Below, piece by piece: positions 1 to 9,061 of a DNA stretch of 64,000 nt (position 1 is the stretch's first letter; every line of letters begins with the position of its first letter). The notes under the pieces were generated by a model. The model made no database searches, had not been told where the DNA came from, and saw only the letters and a list, made by a program, of their open reading frames with translations. This DNA comes from Aminobacter niigataensis (lineage in GTDB: Bacteria; Pseudomonadota; Alphaproteobacteria; Rhizobiales; Rhizobiaceae): the NCBI RefSeq assembly GCF_014200015.1, contig NZ_JACHOT010000007.1, positions 62,001-126,000 of the forward strand, written 5' to 3'. The translations under genes were made by a program, and so were the position numbers.

Positions 1-2
1 CC

Positions 3-2036
3 TTCACCGGCTCGACCACCGACACCGCTGCCGTCACCGGTCTGGCTGAGGACCTCAAGGCGCTCGAAGCGCTTACCCGCCGTTCCGACGAGCGCAACGG
101 CAAGACCTTCGAGGCGATCCACGACACGCTGCTCAAGATCGTCGACCGGCTCGGCTCTATCGAAACCGGCGAACCTGCCGCCGTCGACATCCCGCCGGCT
201 TCCGTCGCCGAATTGCTGTCGCCGAGGATCGTCGAGGCGGAAGCCAAGCTTGCGCTCAGCGAGACGCCGTCGCTGGATCCCGATGAACCTGCACCGCTGC
301 CCGAAGCCAACGCCACCTTCGGCCGCCGCAATGCAGGCGATGACGAACGCGTCACCCGCAGCCCGGCCCAGGCCGCCGCGGAAGCTGCCGCAGCGGTTGC
401 AGCGCTCGACGGCGTGCGCGCCGACAAGAAGGATGCAACACCCGCCAGGGCCTCGATGTTCAGCGGCCTGGCCCGCGCCTTCAGCTCCAAGAAGACTAGG
501 CAGCAACAGCCGGCAGCCGAGGCTGCCGAGCCGGTCATCGAGGACACGGCCCCGAGCGTCATGCTCGACGCGCCGCTTGACCCCAAGATCGCCAACCGTC
601 CACTGGAGCCCGGCTCCGGCGCCCCCGACCTCAACGCCATCATGCGCCGCGTCCGCGACGAGCGCGGCGAAACGGCCCGGCCGAACGAGACCGATGCGTC
701 GAAGTCCGACTTCATCGCCGCCGCCCGCCGCGCCGCCCAGGCAGCGGCAGCCGAAGCCGACGCGCTCAAGCGCAGCTCCGATCTCAAAGGCCCGGTGCGT
801 GCACTGCGCATCGGCGATCTCATCAAGTCGCGCCGCAAGTCGGTGCTGATGGCGGTCGGTGCGGTGATGCTGGCGCTCGCCGGCATGCAACTCGGCAAGG
901 CCTTCCTCAACGATCCGGTCGAAACGGCAAGCGTCACCGTCGCACCCTCGGCATCCCAGCCGGTCAAGGTCGCTGCCGCAGCGCCGGCCAAGGCCATCGA
1001 AGCCCCCGCAGCCTCGGTTCGCAATGTCGACAAACCCGAAGTCGCCAAGGCACCGGCCGCCGAACCCGACATGGTCGCCGAGACGATCGAAGCGGCCGCA
1101 CCGGCCCAGGTTGCGCTCGACCACAACAGCACGCAGTCCATTCCGGCGCAGCCGACCGTGACCGAGACGTTCAAGCCGACCAGCACGCCTGCCGCCTTCA
1201 TGCCAGAGGCGATCGGCCCGACGGCCCTGCGCGAAGCTGCCAATGCAAGCGACGCCAAGGCGCTGTTCGAGATCGGCTCGCGTTACGCCGAAGCCCGCGG
1301 CACCAATGCCGACATGAAGGCTGCGGCCCAGTGGTACGAGAAGGCCGCCGAGCTCGGCTTCGCACCGGCGCAATACCGCATCGGCAACCTGTATGAGAAA
1401 GGCAACGGCGTCGACCGCGATGCCGCCAAGGCCAAGACCTGGTACCAGCTCGCCGCGGCCCAGGGCAACGCCAGTGCCATGCACAATCTGGCGGTGCTGT
1501 TTGCCATGGGGGCCGACGGCACCGTCGACAACGACTCTGCGACGCGCTGGTTCGTCAGTGCCGCCGAACTCGGCGTCAAGGACAGCCAGTTCAATCTCGG
1601 CATCCTCGCTGCCAAGGGCGTTGGCATGAAGCAGAACCTCGAGGAGTCCTACAAGTGGTTCGCCATCGTCGCCAAGGGAGGCGACAAGGATGCGGCTGCC
1701 AAGCGCGACGAGATCGCCAAGGCGCTCAACCCCGAGCAGCTCAAGCGTGCCGAAGAGACGACCGCGCTCTGGCAGGCCAAGACGCTCGACCCGGCATCTA
1801 ATGCCGTCGACATCCCGGCCGCATGGCAGGATGCGCCGGCGGCCGTCGACATGAAGAAGGCCATCCACAACGTCCAGGCCATTCTCAACAAGAACGGCTA
1901 CGAAGCCGGCCAGCCTGACGGCATGATGGGCCAGAAGACCAAGGACGCCATCGCCGCGTTCCAGAAGGACAACGCCCTCAAGCCGACCGGCGAGATCGAC
2001 GGTCCCCTGGTCGAAGCGCTGCTAGCGCGCAAATAA
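3..2036 (+). CDS. podJ: PodJ-like polar localisation protein, C-terminal part (5' end outside window)
   Basis: The reading frame is open from the first bases of the window, so the N-terminus lies upstream. In order, the visible part has a charged, Ala/Glu-rich, probably coiled or disordered region, a single membrane segment near nt 840-910 (motif VLMAVGAVMLALAGM), an Ala/Pro-rich linker, about four Sel1-type repeats at nt 1258-1700 (for example AAQWYEKAAELGFAPAQYRI), and a peptidoglycan-binding domain at nt 1861-2030 ending shortly before the TAA stop. Cytoplasmic coil, one membrane segment, Sel1 repeats and a periplasmic peptidoglycan-binding domain is the architecture of PodJ, the old-pole organiser of Caulobacter and rhizobia. 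Function is inferred from that order. Another Sel1/peptidoglycan-binding protein is possible because the diagnostic N-terminus is missing. Confidence 0.8.
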   Translation, partial: FTGSTTDTAAVTGLAEDLKALEALTRRSDERNGKTFEAIHDTLLKIVDRLGSIETGEPAAVDIPPASVAELLSPRIVEAEAKLALSETPSLDPDEPAPLPEANATFGRRNAGDDERVTRSPAQAAAEAAAAVAALDGVRADKKDATPARASMFSGLARAFSSKKTRQQQPAAEAAEPVIEDTAPSVMLDAPLDPKIANRPLEPGSGAPDLNAIMRRVRDERGETARPNETDASKSDFIAAARRAAQAAAAEADALKRSSDLKGPVRALRIGDLIKSRRKSVLMAVGAVMLALAGMQLGKAFLNDPVETASVTVAPSASQPVKVAAAAPAKAIEAPAASVRNVDKPEVAKAPAAEPDMVAETIEAAAPAQVALDHNSTQSIPAQPTVTETFKPTSTPAAFMPEAIGPTALREAANASDAKALFEIGSRYAEARGTNADMKAAAQWYEKAAELGFAPAQYRIGNLYEKGNGVDRDAAKAKTWYQLAAAQGNASAMHNLAVLFAMGADGTVDNDSATRWFVSAAELGVKDSQFNLGILAAKGVGMKQNLEESYKWFAIVAKGGDKDAAAKRDEIAKALNPEQLKRAEETTALWQAKTLDPASNAVDIPAAWQDAPAAVDMKKAIHNVQAILNKNGYEAGQPDGMMGQKTKDAIAAFQKDNALKPTGEIDGPLVEALLARK

Positions 2037-2108
2037 TTCACCGTCTCCACTATCAGCAGCCCGCCTTAACCGGCGGGTTAACTGATTGAGATATTTTCAT
2101 TTCGGGCA

Positions 2109-2129
2109 CGGCGAAGTTTGACTTCGCCG
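2109..2129. terminator. Intergenic hairpin after the podJ-like gene
   Basis: Perfect 8-bp stem (cggcgaag / cttcgccg) with loop tttga. No T-run follows, so it may only stabilise the 3' end of the upstream transcript. A weaker cccgcc/ggcggg stem lies about 40 bp upstream. Confidence 0.35.
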
Positions 2130-2210
2130 CAATGTCGGCGCAAGTACCCGGTAGCCAACTGGCTCCCAGGGATGGGCGACGGCAATAATTCATTTTGCAG
2201 AGACTGACGG

Positions 2211-3137
2211 GTGGGCATTTATCTCCCGATAGCTGAAATGTCGGTCAATGTGTTCGTGCTCCTGGCGATGGGCGCGGCGGTCGGCTTCCTGTCGGGCATG
2301 TTCGGGGTCGGCGGCGGCTTCCTGATCACGCCGCTCCTGATCTTCTACAACATCCCGCCCGCGATCGCGGTCGCCACCGGCGCCAACCAGGTCATCGCCT
2401 CGTCCTTCTCCGGCGCGCTCGCCCATCTCAAGCGCGGCACGCTCGACTTCAAGCTCGGCACGGTGCTCCTGATCGGCGGTATCGCCGGCTCGGCAGCCGG
2501 CGCCTTCGTCTTTGCGCTGCTGCGCGCCATCGGCCAGCTCGACCTGTTCATCTCGCTGCTCTACGTCGTCTTCCTCGGCACCGTCGGCGGGCTGATGCTG
2601 ATCGAAAGCGTCAACGCGCTTCGCCTGACCAAGGGCGGCGTGCCGCCGGCGCTGAAGAAGTCGGGCCAGCACAACTGGATCCACCGCCTGCCCTTCAAGA
2701 TGCGCTTCCGCACCTCGAAGCTGTTCGTCTCGGTCATCCCGGTGCTCGGCATCGGCGCCGGCATCGGCTTCCTCTCCGCCATCATGGGCGTTGGCGGCGG
2801 CTTCATCATGGTGCCGGCGCTGATCTACCTGCTCAAGGTGCCGACAAACGTCGTCGTCGGCACCTCCTTGTTCCAGATCGTCGTCGTCTCGGCGTTCACC
2901 ACGCTGGTGCATTCGACCACCAACCAGACCGTCGACATCATCCTGGCGCTGGTGCTGATGATCGGCGGCGTGGCGGGCGCCCAGTACGGCGCCAAGGCCG
3001 GCCAGAAGCTGCGCGGCGAACAGCTGCGTGCCCTGCTCGCGCTGCTCGTGCTGGCGGTTGCGCTGCGCCTCGGCTTCGACCTGTTCGTCAAGCCGCAGAA
3101 CCTCTATTCGCTGACCGGCGTGAGCGGGCTGCTGTGA
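2211..3137 (+). CDS. TSUP (TauE/SafE) family sulfite/anion permease
   Basis: 308-residue integral membrane protein. It has the two internally repeated halves typical of the TauE/SafE (DUF81) family, each starting with the glycine signature: MFGVGGGFLITPLL near residue 30 and IMGVGGGFIMVPAL near residue 195. The family exports or imports sulfite, sulfoacetate or other small organosulfur anions; the substrate cannot be read from sequence. GTG at 2211 was chosen because the N-terminus GIYLPIAEMSVN resembles rhizobial homologues; an internal ATG lies at 2238. The stop overlaps the next gene by 4 nt (GTGA), so the two are probably translationally coupled and the partner may act with the transporter. 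Confidence 0.88.
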   Translation: MGIYLPIAEMSVNVFVLLAMGAAVGFLSGMFGVGGGFLITPLLIFYNIPPAIAVATGANQVIASSFSGALAHLKRGTLDFKLGTVLLIGGIAGSAAGAFVFALLRAIGQLDLFISLLYVVFLGTVGGLMLIESVNALRLTKGGVPPALKKSGQHNWIHRLPFKMRFRTSKLFVSVIPVLGIGAGIGFLSAIMGVGGGFIMVPALIYLLKVPTNVVVGTSLFQIVVVSAFTTLVHSTTNQTVDIILALVLMIGGVAGAQYGAKAGQKLRGEQLRALLALLVLAVALRLGFDLFVKPQNLYSLTGVSGLL

Positions 3138-3919
3138 TGCGGGCGGCGGCACTTCTTGCGGCCCTGTTGCTGGCTCCCGCACTTCCGGCGCAGGGCCAGG
3201 AAGCGGCGCATCCCGAAAGCATCCAGATCGGGCTATCGACCGACCGCGTCGCCATCACCGCCGACTTCTCGGGCGCAGACCTGACCATCTTCGGCGCGCT
3301 CGAGAACGCCGATCCGCTAATCAACCGCCAAGGCCGCTACGACGTCTATGTCGTGCTCGAAGGCCCGGCCCGGTCGGTCGTCGTGCGCCGCAAGGACCGC
3401 GTGCTCGGCATGTGGATCAACACCCGCTCCGAGACCTTCGTCAACGTGCCGGTGTCCTATTCGGTGGCGACCACGCGCCAGCCGCAGGACATCACCGATC
3501 CCAACAACTATCGCCAGCTGTCGCTGGGCGCCAACAACATCTACATGGAGCCCGAGGACAAGCGCGACAGCCCGCTGACCATCCAGGAGTTCACCGAGGC
3601 GCTGCGCGATCGCAAGCAGGCGATCGGTCTCTACTCGGACAATATCGGCGGCGTGCAGTTCCTGTCGCAGAGCCTGTTCCGCGCCACGCTGCACCTCGCC
3701 CCCAACGTGCCGGTCGGCACCCACAAGGCGCGCGCCTTCCTGTTCCGCAACGGCATCTTCATCAAGGAAACCTCGGCCCAGCTCGCCATCGTCAAGTCGG
3801 GCTTCGAGCAGACCATCTTCCGTTTCGCCACCGACCACGGCTTCGGCTACGGCCTCTTTGCCATCGGGCTCGCCATGCTCACCGGCTGGCTCGGACGGAT
3901 CATCTTCAGGAAGGACTGA
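3134..3919 (+). CDS. TIGR02186-family membrane-anchored protein of unknown function
   Basis: 261 residues with an N-terminal signal peptide (AALLAALLLAPALPAQGQ), an extracytoplasmic beta-rich region and one C-terminal membrane helix near residues 235-256 followed by the basic end RKD. This matches the TIGR02186 family of alphaproteobacterial proteins, which is repeatedly found next to TauE/SafE transporters, as here. The GTG start overlaps the permease stop. The exact role is unknown; as an inference it is a periplasmic accessory subunit of the adjacent permease. An ATG start three bases downstream is equally possible. Confidence 0.8.
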   Translation: MMRAAALLAALLLAPALPAQGQEAAHPESIQIGLSTDRVAITADFSGADLTIFGALENADPLINRQGRYDVYVVLEGPARSVVVRRKDRVLGMWINTRSETFVNVPVSYSVATTRQPQDITDPNNYRQLSLGANNIYMEPEDKRDSPLTIQEFTEALRDRKQAIGLYSDNIGGVQFLSQSLFRATLHLAPNVPVGTHKARAFLFRNGIFIKETSAQLAIVKSGFEQTIFRFATDHGFGYGLFAIGLAMLTGWLGRIIFRKD

Positions 3920-3950
3920 GGGGGCCGACGAACGCGTTTCGCAGCGTATC

Positions 3951-4136
3951 GCCCCCTCTGGCCTGCCGGCCATCTCCCCCTCAAGGGGGCGAGATCACGC
4001 CGTCATCGGCGCCTTCACAACCTGCAGAGCCACTCCCCAGGTCTATTACTGGTGCACATCTGACGTCGAGAGCCGCCGGCAACGCGACTAATCTCCCCCC
4101 TTGAGGGGGAGATGTCCGGCAGGACAGAGGGGGGCG
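3951..4136. repeat. Palindromic intergenic repeat, type A, copy 1
   Basis: About 186 bp bounded by near-perfect inverted arms of about 44 bp. The left arm runs CCCCTCTGGCCTGCCGGCCA then CTCCCCC-TCAA-GGGGG; the right arm is its complement (TTGAGGGGGAGATGTCCGGC then AGGACAGAGGGG). Each arm contains a small hairpin of its own. The same arms recur near 7.7 and 10.2 kb. It resembles the short intergenic mosaic elements of rhizobia (RIME-type) in style; membership was not tested. Confidence 0.85.
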
Positions 4137-4172
4137 TGAAGGAACTCGACGTCCTTTCCAGCCAGTCTCGCC

Positions 4173-4886
4173 TCATCCCGGCCTCAGTAACGACCCGGCA
4201 ATCGGATAAACGCGACTCGTGCCGATCATATACGCGGTGGGCGCACCATCGCGGAACATGCCCTTGTACGCCCGGTCGAGCACGTTGAGCGAACCGGTGA
4301 AGGCGCCGAAGGCGGGCATGATCAGCCGCGCGCCGTCGCTGGCAAAGCAGCGCCGGCGCACCGAGCGGCCACGCTGGACGATCCTGGCGCAAGGATGCAG
4401 ATGGCCCGCGATCTCGCCCTCGGCATGGCCCTTCGACGGCTCGTGGCGGAACACCAGCCCGCCGACCGCCAGTTCCTCGACCGTCTCGCCCGGCAAATCC
4501 GCCGGTGCATCGGGATCGTGGTTACCCGCGATCCAGAACCAGTTCCGCCCCGCCATCATCGCCATCAGGCTCACGCGGAACGGCTCGGGCAAACGCGCGG
4601 CGCCCTCGCCGTCATGGAAGCTGTCGCCGAGGCTGACGATGATGCGCGGCTGATAATCTTCGACCACCTCGGCAAGGCGCGACAGCGTCGCCGCCGTGTC
4701 GTAGGGCGGGATCAGACGGCCGCGGCGGGCATGGGACGAGCCCTTCTCCAGATGCAGGTCGGAGACGACGAGCAGATCGAGTTCGGGGAAGTGCAGCACC
4801 CCGCGCTGGTCACAGGCGGCGCGCATGCCGGCCACCGCGATCGCCTCGCAGCCGGCCCTGGTCAGTTCGCGCGCGGCTATGTTCAT
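4173..4886 (-). CDS. pdeM: Ligase-associated metallophosphoesterase (PdeM-like)
   Basis: 237-residue calcineurin-type phosphoesterase. The metal-binding motifs occur in order: SDLHLEKG (D-x-H), GDSFHDG (GD), AGNHDPDAP (GNHD) and GHLHPCA (GHxH). This pattern and the neighbourhood match the TIGR04123 ligase-associated phosphoesterase, a small nuclease/phosphodiesterase thought to act in DNA repair with the co-encoded helicase, exonuclease and ligase. Its ATG overlaps the helicase TGA (ATGA), so it is the second gene of a minus-strand pair and should be made in step with the helicase. Substrate and in vivo role are inferred from family and context. Confidence 0.9.
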   Translation of the reverse strand: MNIAARELTRAGCEAIAVAGMRAACDQRGVLHFPELDLLVVSDLHLEKGSSHARRGRLIPPYDTAATLSRLAEVVEDYQPRIIVSLGDSFHDGEGAARLPEPFRVSLMAMMAGRNWFWIAGNHDPDAPADLPGETVEELAVGGLVFRHEPSKGHAEGEIAGHLHPCARIVQRGRSVRRRCFASDGARLIMPAFGAFTGSLNVLDRAYKGMFRDGAPTAYMIGTSRVYPIAGSLLRPG

Positions 4887-7537
4887 GCGCTTCCCATCGC
4901 CTCTTCGATCAGGTCGGCTGCCTCCATCAGCAGCGTGTCGTTGGCCTCGCCATTGACCGGTTCCCGGCCAATTTCCAGCATGACGGGCACCGCCAGCGGG
5001 GAAATCTGGTCGAGCATCTTATGGACGATTCGGCCGCGGATGCGCGAGAGCATCTCCGCCAGTCTCCTGACATCGAGCAGCCCGCTGGCGGCATCCGCAC
5101 GCGTCGCCTTGAGCAGGATGTGATCGGGCTCATGGCTGCGCAAGACGTCGTAAATGAGGTCGGCCGAAACCGTCACCTGCCGGCCGTTCTTTTCCTGCCC
5201 GGGAAAGCGCCTCTCGATAAGGCCCGCTATGACCGCGCAATTGCGGAATGTGCGCTTGAGCAGCCAGCTGTCGGCGAGCCAGGCCTCAAGGTCATCGCCG
5301 AGCATGTCCTCGTCGAACAGTTCCGCCAGCGACGGCTTCTTCGCCTTGAACATGCGACCGAGGTCGCCCAGCGCCCAGACCGCCAGCGAATAATCTGTGG
5401 CGACGAAACCCAGCGGTCGCGCGCCCATGCGCTCCAGACGGCGCGTCAACAGCATGCCGAGCGTCTGGTGCGCCAGCCGGCCCTCGAAGGGGTAGGCGAC
5501 CATGTAGAAGCGTTCGCCGCGCGGAAAGGTCTCGACCAGCAGGTCCTCACGCCTGGGCAGGATCGACTTCATCTGCTGCATGCGCAGCCAGTCCGACACC
5601 TGGTCGGGCAGCGCCGTCCAGCGCGCGGGGTCGGCCAGCATGCCGCGCACCTGCTCGGCGAGATAGGTCGAGAGCGGGAACTTGCCGCCGGCATAAGACG
5701 GCACCAACACGTTGCCGCCACCACCCGTGGAGACGTAGCACTCGTTTTCGCGGATGCCCTCGAAGCGCAGCACCTTGCCGGCGAAGATGAACATGTCGCC
5801 GATCGACAACGTCTCGACGAAATACTCCTCGATCTTGCCGAGCACGGGCCCGCCGCGCAAGGCAAGCGACTGGGCGCTACCCGCCCCCGACTTGCCCTTG
5901 GCGCGGGTGTAGCGGACGTTGAGCATCGGCGCCTCGATGATGGTGCCGACGTTGAGTCTGTATTGCTGGGCGATGCGCGGATGCGACACCCGCCACTTGC
6001 CGTCCTTGGTCTTGCGGATGCGCGCATAGCGCTCGTAGCTGCGCAGCGCGTAGCCGCCGGTGGCGACGAAGTCGACGACGCGGTCGAAGCTTTCGCGGTC
6101 GAGCCCGGTATAGGGCGCGGCCCCCCTCACCTCGTCATAGAGTTCGTCCGCGTCGAAGGCTGCACCGCAGGCGCAACCCAGCACATGCTGGGCCAGCACG
6201 TCGAGCGCGCCCTCGATCAGCGGCGGGGTGTCCTGCGCGCCGAGATAGTTGGCCTCCAGTGCTGCCCGGCACTCCAGCACCTCGAAGCGGTTGGCCGGCA
6301 CCAGGATCGCCCGGCTCGGCTCGTCCATCCGGTGGTTGGCGCGGCCGATGCGCTGGGCCAGCCGGCTCGCGCCCTTGGGCGCGCCGACATGGATGACGAG
6401 ATCGACATCGCCCCAGTCGATGCCGAGGTCGAGCGTCGAGGTGGCGACGACGGCGCTCAGCACGTTGTCGGCCATCGCCTTCTCGACCTTGCGGCGCTGA
6501 CCGACATCGAGCGAGCCGTGATGTAGTGCGATCGGCAAATTGTCGTCGTTGACCCGCCACAGCTCCTGGAACAGCAGCTCCGCCTGGCTGCGGGTGTTGA
6601 CGAAGAGCAGCGTCGTCCTGTGCTTGCGGATCGCTTCATAGACATCTGGAATGGCATAGCGCGCCGAATGCCCCGACCACGGCACGTGTTCCTCGGAATC
6701 GAGGATCGATATCTCGGGCTTGGCGCCGCCCGACACCGTGATCAGCTCAGCCATGTTGTTTGTACCCTCCCCCTTGTGGGGAGGGTCGACGCGCAGCGTC
6801 GGAGTGGGGGTAGAGGCGAGACCGTCACCCCCACCCCGCCCTTCGGGCGACCCTCCCCACAAGGGGGAGGGTGAAGAGCCCTGCCTCACCAACCAGCGGC
6901 GCAGCTCGTCCGGTTCGGCCACCGTCGCTGACAGGCCGATCGCCTGAAGGTCGGGCACGAAGGCACGCAGCCGTGCCAGCCCGAGCGACAGAAGGTGGCC
7001 GCGCTTGGAGGTCACCAGCGAGTGCAGCTCGTCGAGCACGATGTAGCGCAGGTCGGAAAAGAAGCGCTCGGCATCTGGCGAGGCGATCAGCAGCGCCAGT
7101 TGCTCGGGCGTGGTCAGCAATATGTCGGGCGGCGACAGCTTCTGGCGGGTGCGCTTATGCTGCGGCGTGTCGCCGGTGCGCGTCTCCATCGAAATCGGCA
7201 GGCTCATTTCATCGACCGGCTTGCCGAGATTGCGCTCGATGTCGACGGCCAGCGCCTTGAGCGGCGAGATGTAGAGCGTGTGCACGCCGCGATGGGCCGC
7301 GCCCGGCCGCTTCTTCGGCCTGATGGCGAGATCGGTCAGCGCCGGCAGGAAACCGGCCAGCGTCTTGCCGGCACCGGTCGGAGCGATCAGCAGCACCGAG
7401 TTTCCCTGCTGGGCCGCGGCCAGCAAATCGAGCTGATGGGCACGAGGCGACCAGCCGCGTTCGGCGAACCATCGCACGAATGGTTCCGGCAACATGGCGG
7501 CAGTCGAATTCGGCTCCAGTCGCGCTTGGCTCGTCAC
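4883..7537 (-). CDS. Ligase-associated DEXH-box helicase (Lhr-like), carrying an in-frame palindromic insertion
   Basis: 884-residue superfamily 2 helicase. Walker A is APTGAGKTLAGF, the DEAH-type box is LDELHS, motif III is LSATVAE, motifs V/VI are STLDLGIDWGD and QRIGRANHRMDEPSRA, and the long C-terminal half is the Lhr/DEAD-associated region. It belongs with the TIGR04121 ligase-associated helicases, predicted to remodel DNA during repair. It starts the operon with the phosphoesterase. It is somewhat long for the family because residues about 222-258 (motifs SPSPLWGGSPEGRGGG and PPHKGEG) are encoded by a 109-bp palindromic repeat inserted in frame between the SAT motif domain and the second RecA lobe. 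The gene has no stop there and appears functional. Confidence 0.92.
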   Translation of the reverse strand: MTSQARLEPNSTAAMLPEPFVRWFAERGWSPRAHQLDLLAAAQQGNSVLLIAPTGAGKTLAGFLPALTDLAIRPKKRPGAAHRGVHTLYISPLKALAVDIERNLGKPVDEMSLPISMETRTGDTPQHKRTRQKLSPPDILLTTPEQLALLIASPDAERFFSDLRYIVLDELHSLVTSKRGHLLSLGLARLRAFVPDLQAIGLSATVAEPDELRRWLVRQGSSPSPLWGGSPEGRGGGDGLASTPTPTLRVDPPHKGEGTNNMAELITVSGGAKPEISILDSEEHVPWSGHSARYAIPDVYEAIRKHRTTLLFVNTRSQAELLFQELWRVNDDNLPIALHHGSLDVGQRRKVEKAMADNVLSAVVATSTLDLGIDWGDVDLVIHVGAPKGASRLAQRIGRANHRMDEPSRAILVPANRFEVLECRAALEANYLGAQDTPPLIEGALDVLAQHVLGCACGAAFDADELYDEVRGAAPYTGLDRESFDRVVDFVATGGYALRSYERYARIRKTKDGKWRVSHPRIAQQYRLNVGTIIEAPMLNVRYTRAKGKSGAGSAQSLALRGGPVLGKIEEYFVETLSIGDMFIFAGKVLRFEGIRENECYVSTGGGGNVLVPSYAGGKFPLSTYLAEQVRGMLADPARWTALPDQVSDWLRMQQMKSILPRREDLLVETFPRGERFYMVAYPFEGRLAHQTLGMLLTRRLERMGARPLGFVATDYSLAVWALGDLGRMFKAKKPSLAELFDEDMLGDDLEAWLADSWLLKRTFRNCAVIAGLIERRFPGQEKNGRQVTVSADLIYDVLRSHEPDHILLKATRADAASGLLDVRRLAEMLSRIRGRIVHKMLDQISPLAVPVMLEIGREPVNGEANDTLLMEAADLIEEAMGSA
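6764..6872. repeat. Palindromic repeat, type B, inserted inside the helicase gene
   Basis: 109 bp with perfect 23-bp terminal inverted repeats (positions 6764-6786 and 6850-6872). The left arm begins accctcccccttgtggggag, and each arm also folds on itself around ttgtgg/ccacaa. A second inner pair (gtgggggt / acccccac) nests inside. It lies within helicase codons 222-258 and is open in the helicase frame. Confidence 0.9.
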
Positions 7538-7643
7538 GCCCCAGACCTAGCGCGGGCGCGTTGGAACGCCAAGTGGAATCTGGAACAAAAAGGGATCAGG
7601 CGTCGCATGCACCAACCAGCTTGAAATGCCTCATTCCTTCGCG

Positions 7644-7821
7644 CCCCCCTCTGGCCTGCCGGCCATCTCCCCCTCAAGGGAGGAGATCAGGCCTTCATCG
7701 CCGCCGCAGCCAGTCGCCAACGTAGCTGTTTGCGCCTTGCAACCTCTCAGGAGATGGGCACTGCCGGCGACGAGACTGATCTCCCCCTTGCGGGGGAGAT
7801 GGCCGGCAGGCCAGAGGGGGG
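7644..7821. repeat. Palindromic intergenic repeat, type A, copy 2
   Basis: About 178 bp with arms ccccctctggcctgccggcc ... and ...ggccggcaggccagaggggg, inner hairpins CTCCCCC-TCAA-GGGAGG and CTCCCCC-TTGC-GGGGGAG. Arms match copy 1 apart from a few bases; the core differs. It fills most of the roughly 360-bp gap between the helicase start and the small coiled-coil ORF, so it sits in what should be the helicase promoter region. Confidence 0.85.
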
Positions 7822-7901
7822 TGGGAAGGATCGCGACGCAACAGACTTGCATCCCAAGCACTGCGGTATCAGATGGACAGCCCAAACTGAGAGCCGCCCG
7901 A

Positions 7902-8069
7902 ATGATCGACACAGCCTCCCACGAAGCCCGCATCGCCAAACTCGAAAAGCTCGTCCACGAGCTTCAGGCGCAACTGGAGATCGTGCAGAAGCAGGTGGGC
8001 ATCACGGCCAAGCCGGCCGAAAAGCCGCTACGCTCGCGCGGCATGCTCGGCAGCCCGAAGGGGCGCTAG
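7902..8069 (+). CDS. Small coiled-coil hypothetical protein
   Basis: 55 residues. The first 35 form an amphipathic heptad-like helix (EARIAKLEKLVHELQAQLEI), followed by a basic tail ending SPKGR. The organisation resembles SlyX-like or other short helical proteins, but I do not recognise a family. The stop overlaps the stop of the convergent methyltransferase gene by 3 bases. There is no strong ribosome site directly upstream. It could be real on the strength of its coiled-coil character and clean fit between genes. Confidence 0.5.
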   Translation: MIDTASHEARIAKLEKLVHELQAQLEIVQKQVGITAKPAEKPLRSRGMLGSPKGR

Positions 8070-8977
8070 GCCGCCCACTCCGTCACCACGATCAGGCCCT
8101 CGACCGGCTCGCGGCGGTCCTGGCGGATCACGGCGCGCTCCAGCGAAACCAGCTTCAGGCCGGCAGCGGCGATCAGCCCGTGCACATAGGCTTCGGAATG
8201 GGCGTAGCGGCGCGAGTCCTGAAGCTCGAACGGCTCGACGCCCGAAAAGAGCTCGACCGAAAAGGCAAAGATGCCGCCCGGCGCCAGCATCTTCATGACG
8301 CTTGAAAACACTCTATCGAGCGCACCGAGATACATGAATACGTCAGCGGCGGTGACCAGGTCTGCCGCCTCGCCCGCAAATTCCGGTTCCTGCAGGTCGG
8401 CCTTGATCAGCTGGTCGTAAACGCCCTTGTCGCGCGCCTTGCGCAGCATTTCGGCCGAGATGTCGTAGCCATCGAGGCGCTTCGCCACCGGCCGCAGCTT
8501 GACGCCCATCAGCCCGGTGCCACAGCCGAGATCGACCGCATGCGCAAACGCGTTGCGCCCGGTCGCACCGATGGCCGCCGTCAGCAGTTCCGGCACGCGG
8601 TAGTGCAGCGTCTCGACCAGGGCGTGATCGAACTTGTCGGCATACTGGTCGAACAGCATTTCGACGAAAGCGCTGGGCGGGCTGTCGGCAGCGGGAGCCG
8701 CACCGACCAGTTGCAGCTTCAGCGCCGCGCCCGGCCTATCAGCCGGCTCGAGCTTCAGCGACATGCGCCAGGCCTCGGCCGCGGCTTCCATCTGCCCAGC
8801 AGCCTCGTGCATTTCGCCCGCGCGGAACCAGCCCATCGCCCAGTTCGGCGCCAGTTCGAGCGCGCCGAGCATCAGTTCGGCGGCAGCAGCGTGGTCGCCC
8901 GAGGCGAACAGCATTTCGGCATAGTCCGCCCGCCGGTCGGCAAGCAGGTCGTTGGAAGAGAGCTGCAACGGCGTCAA
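8066..8977 (-). CDS. TPR-containing class I SAM-dependent methyltransferase
   Basis: 303 residues. The N-terminal third has TPR-like helices (residues about 15-75, for example GDHAAAAELMLGALELAPNW). The methyltransferase domain follows, with SAM motif I AVDLGCGTGLMG near residue 146, the acidic motif LDGYDIS and a VTAADVFMYLG motif IV. The linker FDQYADKFDHALVETLHYRV is characteristic of a TPR-methyltransferase family common in alphaproteobacteria whose substrate is unknown. It lies between the two arms of the ligase-associated repair cluster. Whether it takes part in repair or is only a passenger cannot be told from the window. Confidence 0.82.
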   Translation of the reverse strand: MTPLQLSSNDLLADRRADYAEMLFASGDHAAAAELMLGALELAPNWAMGWFRAGEMHEAAGQMEAAAEAWRMSLKLEPADRPGAALKLQLVGAAPAADSPPSAFVEMLFDQYADKFDHALVETLHYRVPELLTAAIGATGRNAFAHAVDLGCGTGLMGVKLRPVAKRLDGYDISAEMLRKARDKGVYDQLIKADLQEPEFAGEAADLVTAADVFMYLGALDRVFSSVMKMLAPGGIFAFSVELFSGVEPFELQDSRRYAHSEAYVHGLIAAAGLKLVSLERAVIRQDRREPVEGLIVVTEWAA

Positions 8978-9061
8978 GCGCGGTATCCAGAATGAGGAGA
9001 GTGGCGCGCATTACTGCCAAAGCGGCCTTCCACGCAAGCGGCAAATGCCTATCTTGCAAAG

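Noticed and set aside
2190-3182. 330-residue minus-strand frame opposite the TSUP permease
   Set aside because: Gln/Asp/Arg-rich antisense shadow; the permease frame has clear membrane helices and family motifs.
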